NCBI RefSeq assembly: GCF_003589595.1
Contig: NW_020653200.1
Span: 5,480,122-5,544,121 of the forward strand
Reading direction: 5' to 3'
Origin: Hyposmocoma kahamanoa
Taxonomy: Eukaryota > Arthropoda > Insecta > Lepidoptera > Cosmopterigidae
Length of the DNA stretch: 64,000 nucleotides
Below, piece by piece: positions 51,268 to 63,400 of this stretch; the stretch's first letter is position 1, and every line of letters begins with the position of its first letter. The position numbers were made by a program, and so were the translations under genes. The notes under the pieces were generated by a model. The model made no database searches and was not told where the DNA came from. It was given only the letters and a program-made list of their open reading frames with translations.

Positions 51268-51653
51268 TTGTATAAAATTCAACATTTACGTATAAAATTT
51301 ATTTATAAATAATAAAGGCTACTCCATTATACCTGTGTTCAAGTAGTTTTCACTAGAAGCTATATATGGTGCATTTTGGTAAGTTTCCAGTAGAAGCTGA
51401 ATATGGTGTTTTTTGCGCCTTTCAATTGTTGCAAGCAAAATTAGGCAGTACTGCAATGACATTACAATTTAAATTCAACGTTTTAGCTTTTTCATATTCC
51501 TTTACATGGCACTACGTTTAAAAAGGTTAACTTGGGACATTTTTTCGGGGTTTTTGTATTAGACCCGTCGTCCTTTTATTTGTAAGTCAATGATTCTACA
51601 GATGCCGCGGTCCCGCGGCAGACGCGGGTGAAAACCGCTCCGTGAGTTCTTAA

Positions 51654-53010
51654 TGTAACGAAAAATGAGTTTCAGCGCCATCTAACGTGTAATAGTAAGC
51701 TGTTATATACTAGTAGTATTTTTACTAAAACGCCACCTGTTGGTGAATGGCTGAACCAGGTTGAAAAAAATACTGAAATATTGTAATATAACTCTTATTC
51801 AAGTGATTGTAAGTTTAATTTTGTTACATTTTAAAAATGTTTTACGTCGTTTTCACGTTTTAAGCCCTACCCAATCAAAATCTTTAAGTTATGGTAGTAG
51901 ATAATAGAGCGTAAAGATTGAATAAAGCTAAAAAGTGGCGACATCGATACCCGATATTACATAGCGTCATTACATATCTCCCCCTTTTTTCTATATCTAT
52001 GATTTCGAGTAAATCTTAGTAAAATAGCTTATGAACTAGGAGTTAGTTTTAAATAACTGATTTACATGTAGGCACACGCATGATTTATGTATGCACAGTC
52101 CGGTCTGTTGGCAATCATGTTCAGGATGATATTGGAACTGGCCCCCACCCTGTTTACCATGTTCACTGTTCGGCATTCTGTCCCTAAGACTAATACCGCA
52201 CATAATTATTTCGCAAAGCTCTCAATTCACATCATTCACATTACTTTCATGCATTTTCTGCCATACCCAACACTCGCTACCATACATTAGGATTAGACCA
52301 GCCCGCTTCGACGAACAAGTAAACGCGCCTTTCTTTAGACGCTCTTACTACCTATTAAGGCCATGAGCATGCTGATTTTGATTCAAATAGGAATCGATCC
52401 GATAGGGTAGCCCATCCGAGTCTAAGAGAAGAGAACCTGATTCCTACTATATCTTTCTAATTTGTGAGTTAAATCAACTATTGTTGCGATTTAAAAACTT
52501 TCCGATCGGCCAGTTGTGAATCGCAATTATGCGCCTCGAATCGGAAGAGACGCAGTTTCCGATCGAGAGAAGCAATCAAAATCGAGCTGCTGAGCTCCAT
52601 TCACTCGATTTCTGGCTTGCGCCCTCCGCTGAATGAACGGGTTATACTTTTCGAATTTCTATATAATCTGCCTCACTGTGTGTATGTGGCCTATGGTACC
52701 ATATCCCCGTCGAAACATGGTCAAAACCCGGCCTGCTCCAGTGGCTGAAATTGACGAGTCTTGTGGCAAGACCACAGACATAAGACGCTTTATGATGCAT
52801 GACCTAGAAAACACCTTGTAGTCTTGTTGCAGTAAGATGGTGTTGTATGTGTGTTTTTAATTAAATTTTTATTGAATTGATATCCAATTATTTTTTGTGA
52901 AATTACTCCACTAGTTTTTTTACTAAGTGTTCGATCTTTGTATTAATAATTATAACAAACTAGTGTGTTTTTAAGTCGAAAATATTTTTTTCTAAAAAGA
53001 AAACTACAAC
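51654..53010. other. Intergenic, nothing recognised with confidence
   Basis: 52087-52310 has wording often seen in insect LINE debris (CTCGCTACCATACATTAG), too short to place. 52633-52821 is open for 62 codons without a recognisable family. Confidence 0.35.
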
Positions 53011-53014
53011 ATTA

Positions 53015-53420
53015 TTTATTTATTTAAACTTTATTGCACACAAAGTAGTACAAAGTGGCTGACTGGCGGACTTAATGCCATTAGGCATTTTCTACCAGTC
53101 AACCGGAGAGCTGAGTTCAGATTAAATAATAGGGGTGCATAACATGACAAACAAATAACGCACAAATAAATCATGATTTATAAATAACAACAAATAACAT
53201 TCCTAATCTACGCCTGAGGAATTCTCCCGCTGTAAATAACCATATTAAAAAAACCTCTGAAATTCCTTAATAACAGGTACTCCTCCAGATTTATATATTC
53301 AATCGTTCCTCTATAATCTAATATATAATCTTTATTAAACGTGCGTAAGGAAAACATACGCGACAATGTAATATTTTTCCAAATTTTACATGTTCTCTGT
53401 GAGGACCGAGAGCCTATCGA
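53015..53420 (-). mobile_element. Possible LINE 3' end, reverse orientation
   Basis: On the minus strand it ends TTTGTGTGCAATAAAGTTTAA then AATAAATAAAT, after GGTTGACTGGTAGAAAATGC. A poly(A)-signal-like end and simple tail suggest a LINE 3' terminus. No RT motif accompanies it. Confidence 0.4.
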
Positions 53421-54709
53421 TACGTTTAGAGGTCTAAATTTTTAATTGTTTCTTTATAAAATCCTGAAGGCGTTTCACAGCTGAAAGAAACAGAAAAAGT
53501 GAGAAAGACGTAGGTACCACAAAATATGACACCACAAAATGAAAAAAGGAAAAGTAATAACAAAAAAGAAAATGAAAAAAGAAAACAAAAATACAAATGA
53601 TGATAACTGATGATAAAAATGATGATGATAACATGATCAATATTAATCATATAAAAGGTGAGCAAAAGATGCGTGTGCGCTTGCAATGGGTAAGAGTGGT
53701 TACACACGGCGACTTTTAACAGCAATGTAAACGCGCGTTCGTGAAACGAGCGATTGCATCACTCACTTGCGATTTATAGGCGATTGCATCAGGTCTAATA
53801 TTGTTGCAATCAGGTCTAATCTTGGTGCTGTGTGAAGCTGCTGGAATAAGCTTTCAGCGTGGACAGTTTGAACTGCGGATAGTCTAAATCTATTTTGCTT
53901 TTCCCTGACTAGCCAAAACTTCAAAAATTTAAACATGGCCACGGTGGGATAAGCCATCGTACAATAAACGCATTAGATAGTCCATCAACCTGTCGTGCGT
54001 AGATAAAGTGAATATTCGTTTATTTGTATGTTCCTACAAACGAACTTCGCACAAACTTCGTTCATGTGTCGCAAACCAACCATTATGTAGTTGCCCTCAT
54101 AAGCTCCTCTTGTGCTTACACATTACATTACTTTGATAAAATGGAGAAAAGAAATTAACTTAAGTACCTTACAATTTTAGAATTAGGACGTTTTGTAGGT
54201 TGTTCGGATCAAACAGGTGAAGCTTAGTGCGCATGTAACGATGGCGCGGTTTGGTAACTTAAATAACAAATTTTCAAAATTGTCAGTATTGGTTTCTGTT
54301 TCATTGAGCAGCAAGTACCTCTGAAACTTTGCTTTTGTGCCAGTCACAGTGGCGTTTACATAGCTGCCTATTTACGTTGGTATTTACGTAATCTCGTACA
54401 CATTTCTAGGTTCTCGTTATACCTACTAATGATTTGAAATATTTGTATAATAATGTTCCTTTTTGTCTTTAAATAAAAAGAAATTCGAAAATTTTTACGT
54501 TTTCTTAATGGGACGCAAGTTTCAACTTTAAGCAAACCTTTTACAGGAAATGTTTTTATGTCAGAACAAATTAGAAAATTATATTGGTAACCCTAAAACA
54601 AAACCGTGTTACGTGAATTATTTAATCCCCTTACTAGCAAGTGTTTACAATTACGGTTCCGTATTTTTTGTATGGAGTTGGTTTTCTTCTTCCTAGTGTT
54701 CTGTGTGGA
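53421..54709. other. Intergenic, nothing recognised
   Basis: 53510-53640 is an A-rich run. 53830-53880 recalls 46640-46860. Confidence 0.4.
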
Positions 54710-54918
54710 TAATAATAACGCGTACCCACTCATAGCCCCGCACTAGGGAAACCCTGTATTGTGGGTGCCATGGACACACACATAGACAACCTCAAATTAC
54801 ACCCAAACTCACGTGAGAAGTAAATGTAGACCATACAAATATTTCTCCCGGCCCGGGAATCGGACCCGGGACCTCTGCGTGGCAGTCCAGTATGGTAACC
54901 GTTCGGGCACAGAGGCAG
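54710..54918 (-). mobile_element. tRNA-derived SINE, family 1
   Basis: Minus-strand head CTGTGCCCGAACGGTTACC, B box GGTCCGATTCCCGGGCCGG, the same body as the 29337 copy, and an ATT tail at 54710-54718. Nearly full length. Confidence 0.85.
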
Positions 54919-55139
54919 TGGGATGTCTATATATAATAAAACACTGTTCATTTAATAAAATAGATGAGTAGAAGATAGTCCAGATAAAATGACTGTAACC
55001 GAGTAAACTTACCAGCAACCATTACTTTGCAGAATGAGTCGATTGATGCAGTTATTTCATGGTTATTTCAGGTGAATATAAATAAACAATCTATGCTTAT
55101 GCTGTTAACTGGTTTTTATCTGGTGATTTCTATATCGAG

Positions 55140-55310
55140 TTCTAAGGTTTATGCAATTGTTACATATTGGAAATGAAGATTTTTCGAATTTCAAAGTATC
55201 TGTCGATTGTGATTGTGGGACCTGCAAAGATCCCGAAACGTTGATATATGTTTGTAAAAAGAAATAGAAGTGATTTTACATCCGAAAACTTTATTTAATT
55301 TCCAATAGTG
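55140..55310 (+). repeat. Diverged copy of the fold-back family
   Basis: TTGTTACATATTGGAAATGA on the left, GGGACCTGCAAAGATCCCGA with AACGTTGATATATG in the middle, and CATCCGAAAACTTTATTT with TCCAATAG on the right, in the order of the 44408 element. Confidence 0.6.
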
Positions 55311-56229
55311 ACCAAGGAATAAAATGTTATGTACGTTGTAAATGCGGTGTCGCTATGAGTTCCTATTAAATGGGTACTTTTTACCGCAATAAATCTTATC
55401 TTATTGTAGTATCGGCTCGTTTTATAACTTAAGTATACATTTGTTAATAACTTTGTTGTGGTCTTCTTCCTGAATGCAATGCAAGTGTTTATGTAGTCTA
55501 TAAACACTAGCATGGAGTACATTTTTCACCAAAGTAAACTGAGCTCTTCGGTGGAAATGGAAACATCGATGCTACGCACAGGTGACTCACTAGATTAACT
55601 TCTCCCAAATACATGTATACTTATACCGTAATTGGTAGGTAAGTAGTAAGCTCTAAATTTATTCAATAGATTTATTTTAAATATTTTGAACATAAAAATA
55701 AAAACCTTTCAAATCTGCATTTTTAGTTGTAGTAGATATACAGGGTGCAACCGAAGAGTGCAGTGGAAATTCAAGTACGTAGTGATTTTTTTGTTGAATA
55801 TTTTGTCTAATTAAATTAATTTCATTCTAAAAAAATACGATAATTCGTCGTTATCGATATTAAAATCGAGCTCAAACATCCCTCAACTTAATAATCATAA
55901 CCACTTGCCTTGAAGTTGTCGAAAATACGTGACCTAATAGATTTTGTTATTTATTTACTTACAATACTTCTACTTCTGAGCACATGTCACAAATATTATA
56001 GCGCATTTAACGATTGAAAACACAGAAAGAACAGATTTTAATCCGATTTCATAGAATCACTGTACAACGTAGCCTAGGATACTATCGATGTTTAACAGCA
56101 TGCACTGTGAAAGGTGCTAGGAATGATTCGTTATTTATATAGCACTAGTTATAATTTTATTCGTACCTAAAATTAGTAGAATTATAAGATTCAGTGCTAA
56201 ATTCATTCTTCACACGACAACAGAAAAGT
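55311..56229. other. Intergenic, nothing recognised
   Basis: AT-rich; a TACAGGGTGCAACCGAAGAG phrase at 55739 may start another old repeat. Confidence 0.35.
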
Positions 56230-56239
56230 CTAATCGTTT

Positions 56240-56880
56240 CCATGTAGTACATCAAAATATTCAAGGCTTTTCTGGAAAAACATTAGAAATACGTCTTTTT
56301 TTGCACGATATTTCCGTTGACGTGTGTTGTGTTACAGAACACTGGCTGAAATATTACGAAGCAATTAACAACATAGAAAATTATGTAATAGTCAGTTCGT
56401 TCATAAGAAAGAGCTTAAGTAGAGGCGGATCCATGATTATTATTAAACGTAACTTAAAATTTAAGGAGCGTAAGGATATCACAAATCTTTCGACTGAACG
56501 AACTATTGAGATTTCATGTGTGGAATTGGATCAGTTTGTCGTCTTATGAGTATACAGACCCCGCTCTGCTAATTTTAACGAGTTTGAATTAATTATGGAA
56601 GACAGTTTAAAGCGGATTTTTCCAACCAAAAAAAACATAGTAATATGTGGAGATTTCAATGTAAACCTGTTGGAAAATTGTTCTACTTCTGTAAGACTCA
56701 TTAATTTATTTAGTAGTTTTAACTTAATTAATCTTTTTTTAGAACCAACTCGCATTACTGCCTCCTCTTCTACTTGTATTGATAACATCTTTTGTAACAC
56801 AGACGCAGTGTCTAAATCAATAATAAATTGCTTAAAATCCGACCATAGTGGTCAATTGGCTTCTTTTAATTGTAAAATGA
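56240..56880 (+). pseudogene. LINE endonuclease domain
   Basis: The frame reads HQNIQGFSGKTLEIRLFLHD, then VCCVTEHWL (catalytic E), RGGSMIIIKR, a stop at 56547, then YRPRSANFNEFE, VICGDFNVNLL, TRITASSSTCIDNIF and KSDHSGQL. These are the AP-endonuclease boxes in order: TEHWL, YRP, GDFN, S-x-IDxxF, SDH. Confidence 0.85.
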
Positions 56881-57659
56881 GCAAGAAGGTAGACCAATTT
56901 CTCTGCAGACCGATTACCACAGAACGAATTATTAGATTTCAAAATAATATTGGGAATAGTTTAAATTCCCTACCCCATATACCGGAGGTTCCAAATACTT
57001 TATATAACACGATATTTGGTTTAATTAAAAATGAATTTGATAATATATTTAAATCGAAAACGTTAACTTTCCATAGAGAGACTAAATTCAACGACTGGGC
57101 AACAGTGGGTATTCATAAGAGAAGGTCTCGTTTGTATGAGCTATATGCTATGAAAACTTATAATACTAATTCCAATTTCATAGAATATGTTAGAATTTAT
57201 TCAAAAATATTTTAAAAAGTATGTGTAGCTGCTAAGGTTAAGTTTCACAGCGACAAAATTGACAATCGATAAATAAATCTAAAACTACTTGGAGCATAAT
57301 AAATAAAGAGTCAGGCAGGGTTAAACAACACGATAGAGATATAGTTTTAGAATTAGGCAGCAAACTTATAAAATCTAAAGATAAAGTAGCCCAAGCTTTT
57401 GAACACTACAAAATCATTAAATTCCTCCCCTTCACTTGCTATTGATCTTCTAAAGGAAAATGTTAACGTTTGTGGCAGTTTATTTAATTTCCGTCATGTT
57501 AATCTACAAGACATCATAAAAGCTTTTAAATCAATACATGTTAAAAAAACTGAAGATCTCTGGGGCATGTTAACTAAAGTTATAGACTCAGTTATTGATC
57601 TTATTTCCTACAGTTAGCTGTAGCTTTCAATAGGTGCGTTGACGAAGGTGTTTTTCCCG

Positions 57660-58660
57660 ATTAAATGAAATACAGCAAGGTTATTCCCTTATTCAAAAGC
57701 GGTAGGAAAGTTGTTCCTAGCAACTATAGGCCCATTTCAATTTTACCAGCTTTAAGTAAAATATTCGAAAGGGTTATGCTAACTCAATTACTGTCCTATT
57801 TCTGTAGGAATCATATTTTCATAGTGAACAATACGGGTTTACTAGTGGTAGATCGGCTAGCGATGCGGGGTAGCGTTATTAAAACACATCTTTGATGCCT
57901 GGGAAATGTCCCAGAACGCTATTGGTGTTTTCTGTGACCTCTCAAAGGCATTTGATTGCGTTGATCATATTACTCTTATTAGGAAGCTGGAACATTACGG
58001 TGTAAATGGCAAGGCGTCGAAACTTGTCTCGTCATATCTCAACGGTAGAATACAGCAAGTAGACATAAATGGAGTGACTTCTTTGGGTTCTCCAGTAAAA
58101 CTGGGTGCTCCGCAGGGCTCAATACTTGGACCTTTCTTATTCCTGATTTATATTAATGATCTGCCATTCTTTGTTAAGGACCATTGCGAAATAGTGTTGA
58201 GATTTTTAAAACAGACAGACATGACATTAACTATGACCATATTAATGATACCCTCTGTAAGGTAGTTTATTGGTTTAATGATAACAATTTATTGCTTAAT
58301 GCCAAGAAGACAAAATGTGTTAAATTTGAATTACCTAACGTAAAATCGACTAGTCCAAGCTTAGAAATAAACGGAGAAAATTTAGACCTTGTTAATAAAG
58401 CAGTCTTCTTGGTAGTGACCTTAGATAGTAAACTTCAATGGTTTCCACATGTATCGTCCCTGGCCAGCAGATTAAGCTCCGCTGCATACGCAGTCCGCAG
58501 AATACGTGAGCTTACCGATGTTAGTACTGCTAGACTAGTTTACTTTAGTTACTTCCATAGTATAATGTCCTATGGGATTCTCATGTGGGGTAAAGCGGCA
58601 GATATTCAAACCATATTGTATTGCAAAAACGAGCGATTCGTTCTGTGTACCGTCTAGGCT
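57660..58660 (+). pseudogene. LINE reverse transcriptase domain
   Basis: KYSKVIPLFKSG and SNYRPISILPALSKIFERVM, then a frameshift, VFCDLSKAFDCVDHITLI, APQGSILGPFLFLIYINDLP, a frameshift at the catalytic box (IVLRFLKQTDM, where FADD would stand), then LLNAKKTKCVKFELP. A final SYGILMWGKA resembles the conserved C-terminal GxxxWG motif. Confidence 0.88.
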
Positions 58661-59464
58661 CTCGGGTTTCTCTCAGAGAAAAGTTTAAGGAGACTGGTAT
58701 CGTGATATCACAGTACATTTACTCCAATATTTTATATGCCCGTAAAAATATACATAATTTCAATAAGAAAGAAGATATCCATAGATATTAACCTTAGAGC
58801 TAAGTCCAAACTCATGGTACCACGATTTTGTTTAACCGAGGTAAACAACTCTTTTATGGGGAACTAACTGTATACGTTTTTACAATAAGATTCCGGAGCA
58901 CATATTAAATTTATTATTTCCTAAGTTTAAAAACTACATTAAAAATATTTTGATCGAAAAATCATATTACAAAATTGAAGACTATGTGTTAGATAAAGAT
59001 GTTTGGAAAGACGACATGGCTCCAGAATCCACACAAATTTGATTCAAAGTGTATTCCATAGCATTTAAGTTTATTTGAAAAGAGCAATCCCTAGAGTTTC
59101 TTGCTCGTTCTTCTCAGGGAGGTCAGCGTAGTGAACGAGCAGTAGCTTAAATGTGACTTTTTAAGTGTAAATTTATTTTACCTATGGAATAAATAATCTT
59201 TGACTTTGACTTTGACTTCAAATGTACGGATATTTATTTGGGGAATTTATAACGGCCTCGTGAACTTCATAAACTGTAATATTTCATAATAAATGTATGT
59301 ACAAAATAATTCCGACAATTTGAAATCCCTCTGGCTTAAGTGACACTCCACCTAGCTAAGACACTATCGAATATTTTTGGCAAGTGTGACACTCTCCTTG
59401 GCGACTCTCGTCCAAAGAGACTGCCACAGCGAGCCGGTGATAATAAGCGGCATCTAAAGCCACC

Positions 59465-59735
59465 ACACCACGCCCCACGGAGAAGACATACTTCCGATGT
59501 AGTGGAAATGAGATTGTTATAATACCGTTGTTGTATCTCGACCGTCTCTCTGTTAGATTCCCTTTTTTGGAAGCTATGCCAAAGAGAAGTATACGTGGAG
59601 GAAAAAAACACCAGAACAAACTTCTGCCGAATTTCCTGTACTATGTATACCAGACTGACAAAAAAAAAAGGAATCTAACAGAGAGACGGTCGAGATACCG
59701 ATAGTACTAACCGCTGTGCCACTAATCTGTATAAT
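59465..59735 (-). mobile_element. tRNA-derived SINE, family 2
   Basis: The minus-strand head AGTGGCACAGCGGTTAGTAC resembles the A box of the 8780 copy. The body shares TCTAACAGAGAGACGGTCGA and CATTTCCACTACATCGGAAG. A second, inverted TCTAACAGAGAGACGG word at 59670-59690 shows a local duplication. Confidence 0.6.
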
Positions 59736-60227
59736 ATAATCTGTAATGTGAACCTGATCATGCGCCGCGTGCAGTAATTATATAATATTGTTCTTGTTTT
59801 TAAATTTGAATCTGTTTATTATAACGTTTGTATTTGAATTTGAGAAATAAATAATTATTATTATAAAAAAAATTGTAATCGACTCTGCGTCAATTTTCCC
59901 TATGGTGCAGTGTGTGGCCCACATGGGCGCAGGACGGCCAGGAGGTATCGAATGCCGCCACACGCGACTGATGACGCCTCCAAAGACCCCGCATCGCTTG
60001 CGGCGTAAGCGAAGTAATCGGCTATTGCTTCCCAATATTATTAATAATTGTACCATTTGCACTCGGATCAGTCCTCACACACATGAATTTCCGATCACTG
60101 GGGAAATATAAAATTCCATTTTGATCGCGTACGGGCGCCAGGGTATTGCAGCCGGGCGCTACATGGGTTAGCGCCAGCGCTGGTTATAAGTAGTAGTTAC
60201 CGAATACGTAGGTTTTGAATACTACAC

Positions 60228-60390
60228 ATTGTAATTGGAATTATTTTTTCAGATCTGAAATCGCTATGTAATACATTTCTTTTTTTCAAGCAAACCAATG
60301 TTTTGGGCTCTTTACTGGTCTCATAGTGAGCCGTGATCTTGGCTGTGAGACCTGTAAAAATTCCTGAAACATTGTTTTTTTTAAGTAACA
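60228..60390 (+). repeat. Diverged fold-back family copy
   Basis: TTTTTTCAAGCAAACCAATG with TTTTGGGCTCTTTACTGG, then GAGACCTGTAAAAATTCCTG with AAACATTG, in the order of the 44408 element. Confidence 0.55.
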
Positions 60391-60801
60391 AATATTATTA
60401 TATTAATATTTTAATTTTTTTTCTTATTTCAAATTTTGTCGTAGTTGTTTCAATAGATTTCATTAATTCTATGGGTAAGAAATTGCTACTAAATACCTAG
60501 ATTTAGTAGAAATACGCCGAATTCCCGGTCGCGGGTAGTACTTAATAAAAACAGCATTTTTTATTTCGTTTATTAAGGTACAAGTACCTACATTAAATTT
60601 CATCGATCACGACGTATTACATACAAAAGTAAGTTAGCCATGTAAAATAGGATTTACATTTATGTACCCAATGATCTTAAAAATCACTATCATTTGGTTG
60701 TTGCATAATATGTCTTAGGACCACGTGTATTTGTAACCTTTAGCAGAAGAAATTACATATATTCAAGAAAAACTTGAAATATTGAATTTTTTGCACCTTG
60801 T

Positions 60802-60821
60802 CATTGACTTACAAGTCAATG
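60802..60821. repeat. CATTGAC-family excision scar or terminal remnant
   Basis: CATTGACTTACAAGTCAATG sits between two perfect copies of CACCTTGT (60794-60801 and 60822-60829). It is 13 bases of one element end fused to 7 bases of the other, with the 8-bp target duplication retained. Confidence 0.85.
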
Positions 60822-60829
60822 CACCTTGT

Positions 60830-63400
60830 GCACAAATTTGTCATGTTGATGTTGTTACATGGGATGTTTTTCTTAATATGGTGCTAGAATTTAAATTTCT
60901 GCGTCAATATGGCAGGTGCATAAAATTTAGGCACAAGATATTTTTTTAATATTAAATAGCAACAGTAACAGCTCATTAAATAATCGAAATTATCATTTAC
61001 TTATAGTATTGTATCGTCCATCGGGATTTAATACGTTATTATATACTTATAACATTAAACCGAAACCAGTGAATTAATTCCTTAGTCCCTTAAGAAACAA
61101 AAAAGATGCGAACAATTTAATTATTCTGTCTCCTAAGATTTAAAAGGTATAAAGTAATCGTATATTTTTATTGTTGGTTTAGCAGTTATAATCACTTAAT
61201 GTTTTGTATAGATCAAGGTTTTAAACCTTCTTATCAGTGGTCCATAGTACACATCCAACAACCGCAATTTATACAAGTTTATTACATTTGTTATAAAACT
61301 TTCATTATAGTACCTACACATTTCCCTATTGAAGTATAAAATACGGCCACGATTAAAACACGACTTGGAACATTTTAGCTCTAGTGATTATACTAGATGG
61401 AAAACAAACGACAGTAAATCATGCAAGAAAAAGTAACGCCTTGGAAACCAAGATATGTGATATACCTGATGGATCACAGGTGAATAAAATGTGATCTTAT
61501 TTATTTTAGGAGATGGAAGCGCTGTTTTAAAAGCAAATTACAAGCTAGTTCTTGTATTTAAACAGGAAGTTACTGGTAAGGTAAATTGCATAAGAATGAA
61601 ATAGAATGCGTATGACAACGTTGTTCACATAGCTGTTAAACAATATTTGAAACAGTCATATATCTAGTCGTGTATTAATTCGTGGGTATGAGTTAATTAA
61701 CTTTAAACCCCTGAGATTAGAAATGAATAAGTTGTTTCCTACTCAAATCCACGTTTGAATCTAAATTGAAGTTGTAATAGTAAAATTACAATGGTGTACA
61801 GTGGATGGAATAAATAGTAAAAATCACCCCCAAATTCATGGGTTAAAACATATCTATAAAAGCAATATGAATCGGAAACACTTGTGAATGGCACGAATAT
61901 AGTAATCAGGGGATTTTTGCACATAAAAATGTATATAAAACATTTTTTTAAGTGACTGTTACATACAGTATAAACATATATCTTTGAAAAATATTACTAA
62001 AATAATATTATTTACATAATTGAATTATTTACATATTACATGGCAAACGAGTTTGGTCTAAACAAGATAACCTAACTAATATATTAACAAAATATTTGCA
62101 TTTTAGTTGGAATTTTGAGCTCATTTTGTGCTTAAGACAGTGCTCAATAACCTAAAATTATGTCTTTTATTGTGCTGCTTTAAATAGTTCATAGAAAGTG
62201 TATAGTCATTTATTAACAAAATATTTACATTAAAATATAATAGTAAAATGGATGCTGATAAACAATAACATGTGAACCAAAATGATCGTAGTTTAGCGAA
62301 AATGGCACCTAAACATTTTTTCGTTGTATTTGACAGTTCATTCTAAACTTTGCTTGTGAAACATTGACTTACAAATAAAGAAATGAAAACTTTTGCTGTT
62401 GAAAATCTCGTGATGAATTTTTGTGATTTATTACTACTTACTTGAGTTTCCCCAACAACAACAAGCACAAACTATCAAAAACAACGAAAATATATTTAGG
62501 CGCCATTTTCGTTAAACTATGGTTATGTTAGTTGACACTTTACTACTTATCAGCGTCTAAATATGCTTCGAGTCAGGTTCTATAAGCCAGGCAAGTTGTA
62601 TTTAATTATAGCAAGCTAGTGGCGTAGTGGTATCATTCCATGGCAAGATCTGACTCGTAAATGGAAGAACAAGTTCTTGATGATGGTATTAAGCTCAAAA
62701 GACTGTGTACGATATTCATTTGTGAAATAAGAAGATAAAAGTCTATGTTGTAGATCACTTGACAGAGAACTAAACATGGCAACAACAAAAACAATGTCTA
62801 TTTAATTATCTGAAGTACAACTGTTTTGCACAATACCCAACATTTAACAGCCATATTATAACATTTACTAAAAGCAAAGTTCTAAATGTCTTACAAATCG
62901 GAATGTGATTTTTATACATAAATATCGTGTATTTCATTGCATAGTGATAGATGTAATTAACTAAGAAGTTGAAAAACCTTTAGAAGTTCACTGGTGTCCA
63001 TTTTATAGGAATTAAACTAATTATCACAGTTTTAAAATAAAAATAACACTTGCTTATTCAGCAACTTAGCCTACTTCTGAACATAGCCATTCTTAATCTA
63101 AATTAATAAATAACATATATTGTTTGTATTTTGTTAAGTGCAGAGCACCCAATAAATGTCAGGTATATTTTTAAATTTCATAATTCACAGTACATTTACA
63201 GAATATTAAGTAGAAAAAAAAAATAACAAAATGTCTCGATTAAAACTAATTAAAATTCTTAGTTAAAGTTTTTCAACAAACTAACACTAGCCATCACACC
63301 AATGGCACGAAGAGCGCACGTGTGCGTCTTTTAAGTAATATAGTCAATAGTTGCCAGAAATCAGTCTACGTATACATCACACGGAAGCGTACACAGCGGT
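60830..63400. other. Downstream region of Egfr, probably including its 3' UTR
   Basis: On the minus strand this follows the Egfr stop. It is AT-rich with little recognisable repeat content apart from the solo end at 62362, which would suit a long 3' UTR nearest the gene, but no poly(A) site is fixed. Confidence 0.4.
62362..62380 (+). repeat. Solo CATTGAC-family terminal sequence
   Basis: CATTGACTTACAAATAAAG matches the first 19 bases of copies C and D. No partner end or target duplication was found nearby. Confidence 0.55.

Larger units (their letters stand above)
49439..51592 (+). mobile_element. CATTGAC-family element, copy E (2154 bp with internal insertions)
   Basis: Left end CATTGACTTACAAATAAATC, right end CTTTTATTTGTAAGTCAATG. 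ATTCTACA at 49431-49438 and 51593-51600 is a perfect 8-bp duplication. Family sequence runs to about 50012 and resumes at about 51268; between lies a foreign block of about 1.25 kb that starts with a SINE. Confidence 0.92.
49043..51649. mobile_element. Outer inverted-repeat element flanked by TTAA, host of copy E
   Basis: The left end reads CAATTCACGGAGCGGTTTTC and the right end is inverted, GAAAACCGCTCCGTGAGTTC; about 34 bases match with few differences. TTAA sits immediately outside both ends (49039-49042, 51650-51653). TTAA duplication is the mark of piggyBac-type insertion, though the terminal bases are not those of the classical element. Removing the younger insertion leaves about 445 bp, GC-rich and non-coding. 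Confidence 0.75.
56230..59219 (+). mobile_element. LINE (jockey/CR1-like), 5'-truncated, many frame breaks, TTTGAC tail
   Basis: An apurinic-type endonuclease is followed by a reverse transcriptase and a 3' end with TGGAATAAATAATC then TTTGACTTTGACTTTGAC. The simple-repeat tail, rather than poly(A), links it to the 3' ends at 22540, 24815 and 25308. No ORF1 is present, so the copy starts inside the endonuclease. At least six frame breaks show that it is dead. Confidence 0.88.

Noticed and set aside
52633..52821. A small gene (62 codons) in the intergenic region
   Set aside because: No start context, splice partner or known domain; it may be retroposed debris but I cannot support it.
62354..62727. 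Second end of a CATTGAC element right of 62362, based on TTGTGAAA occurring at 62354 and again near 62720
   Set aside because: The second TTGTGAAA is not preceded by GTCAATG, so the match of 8 bases is likely chance.
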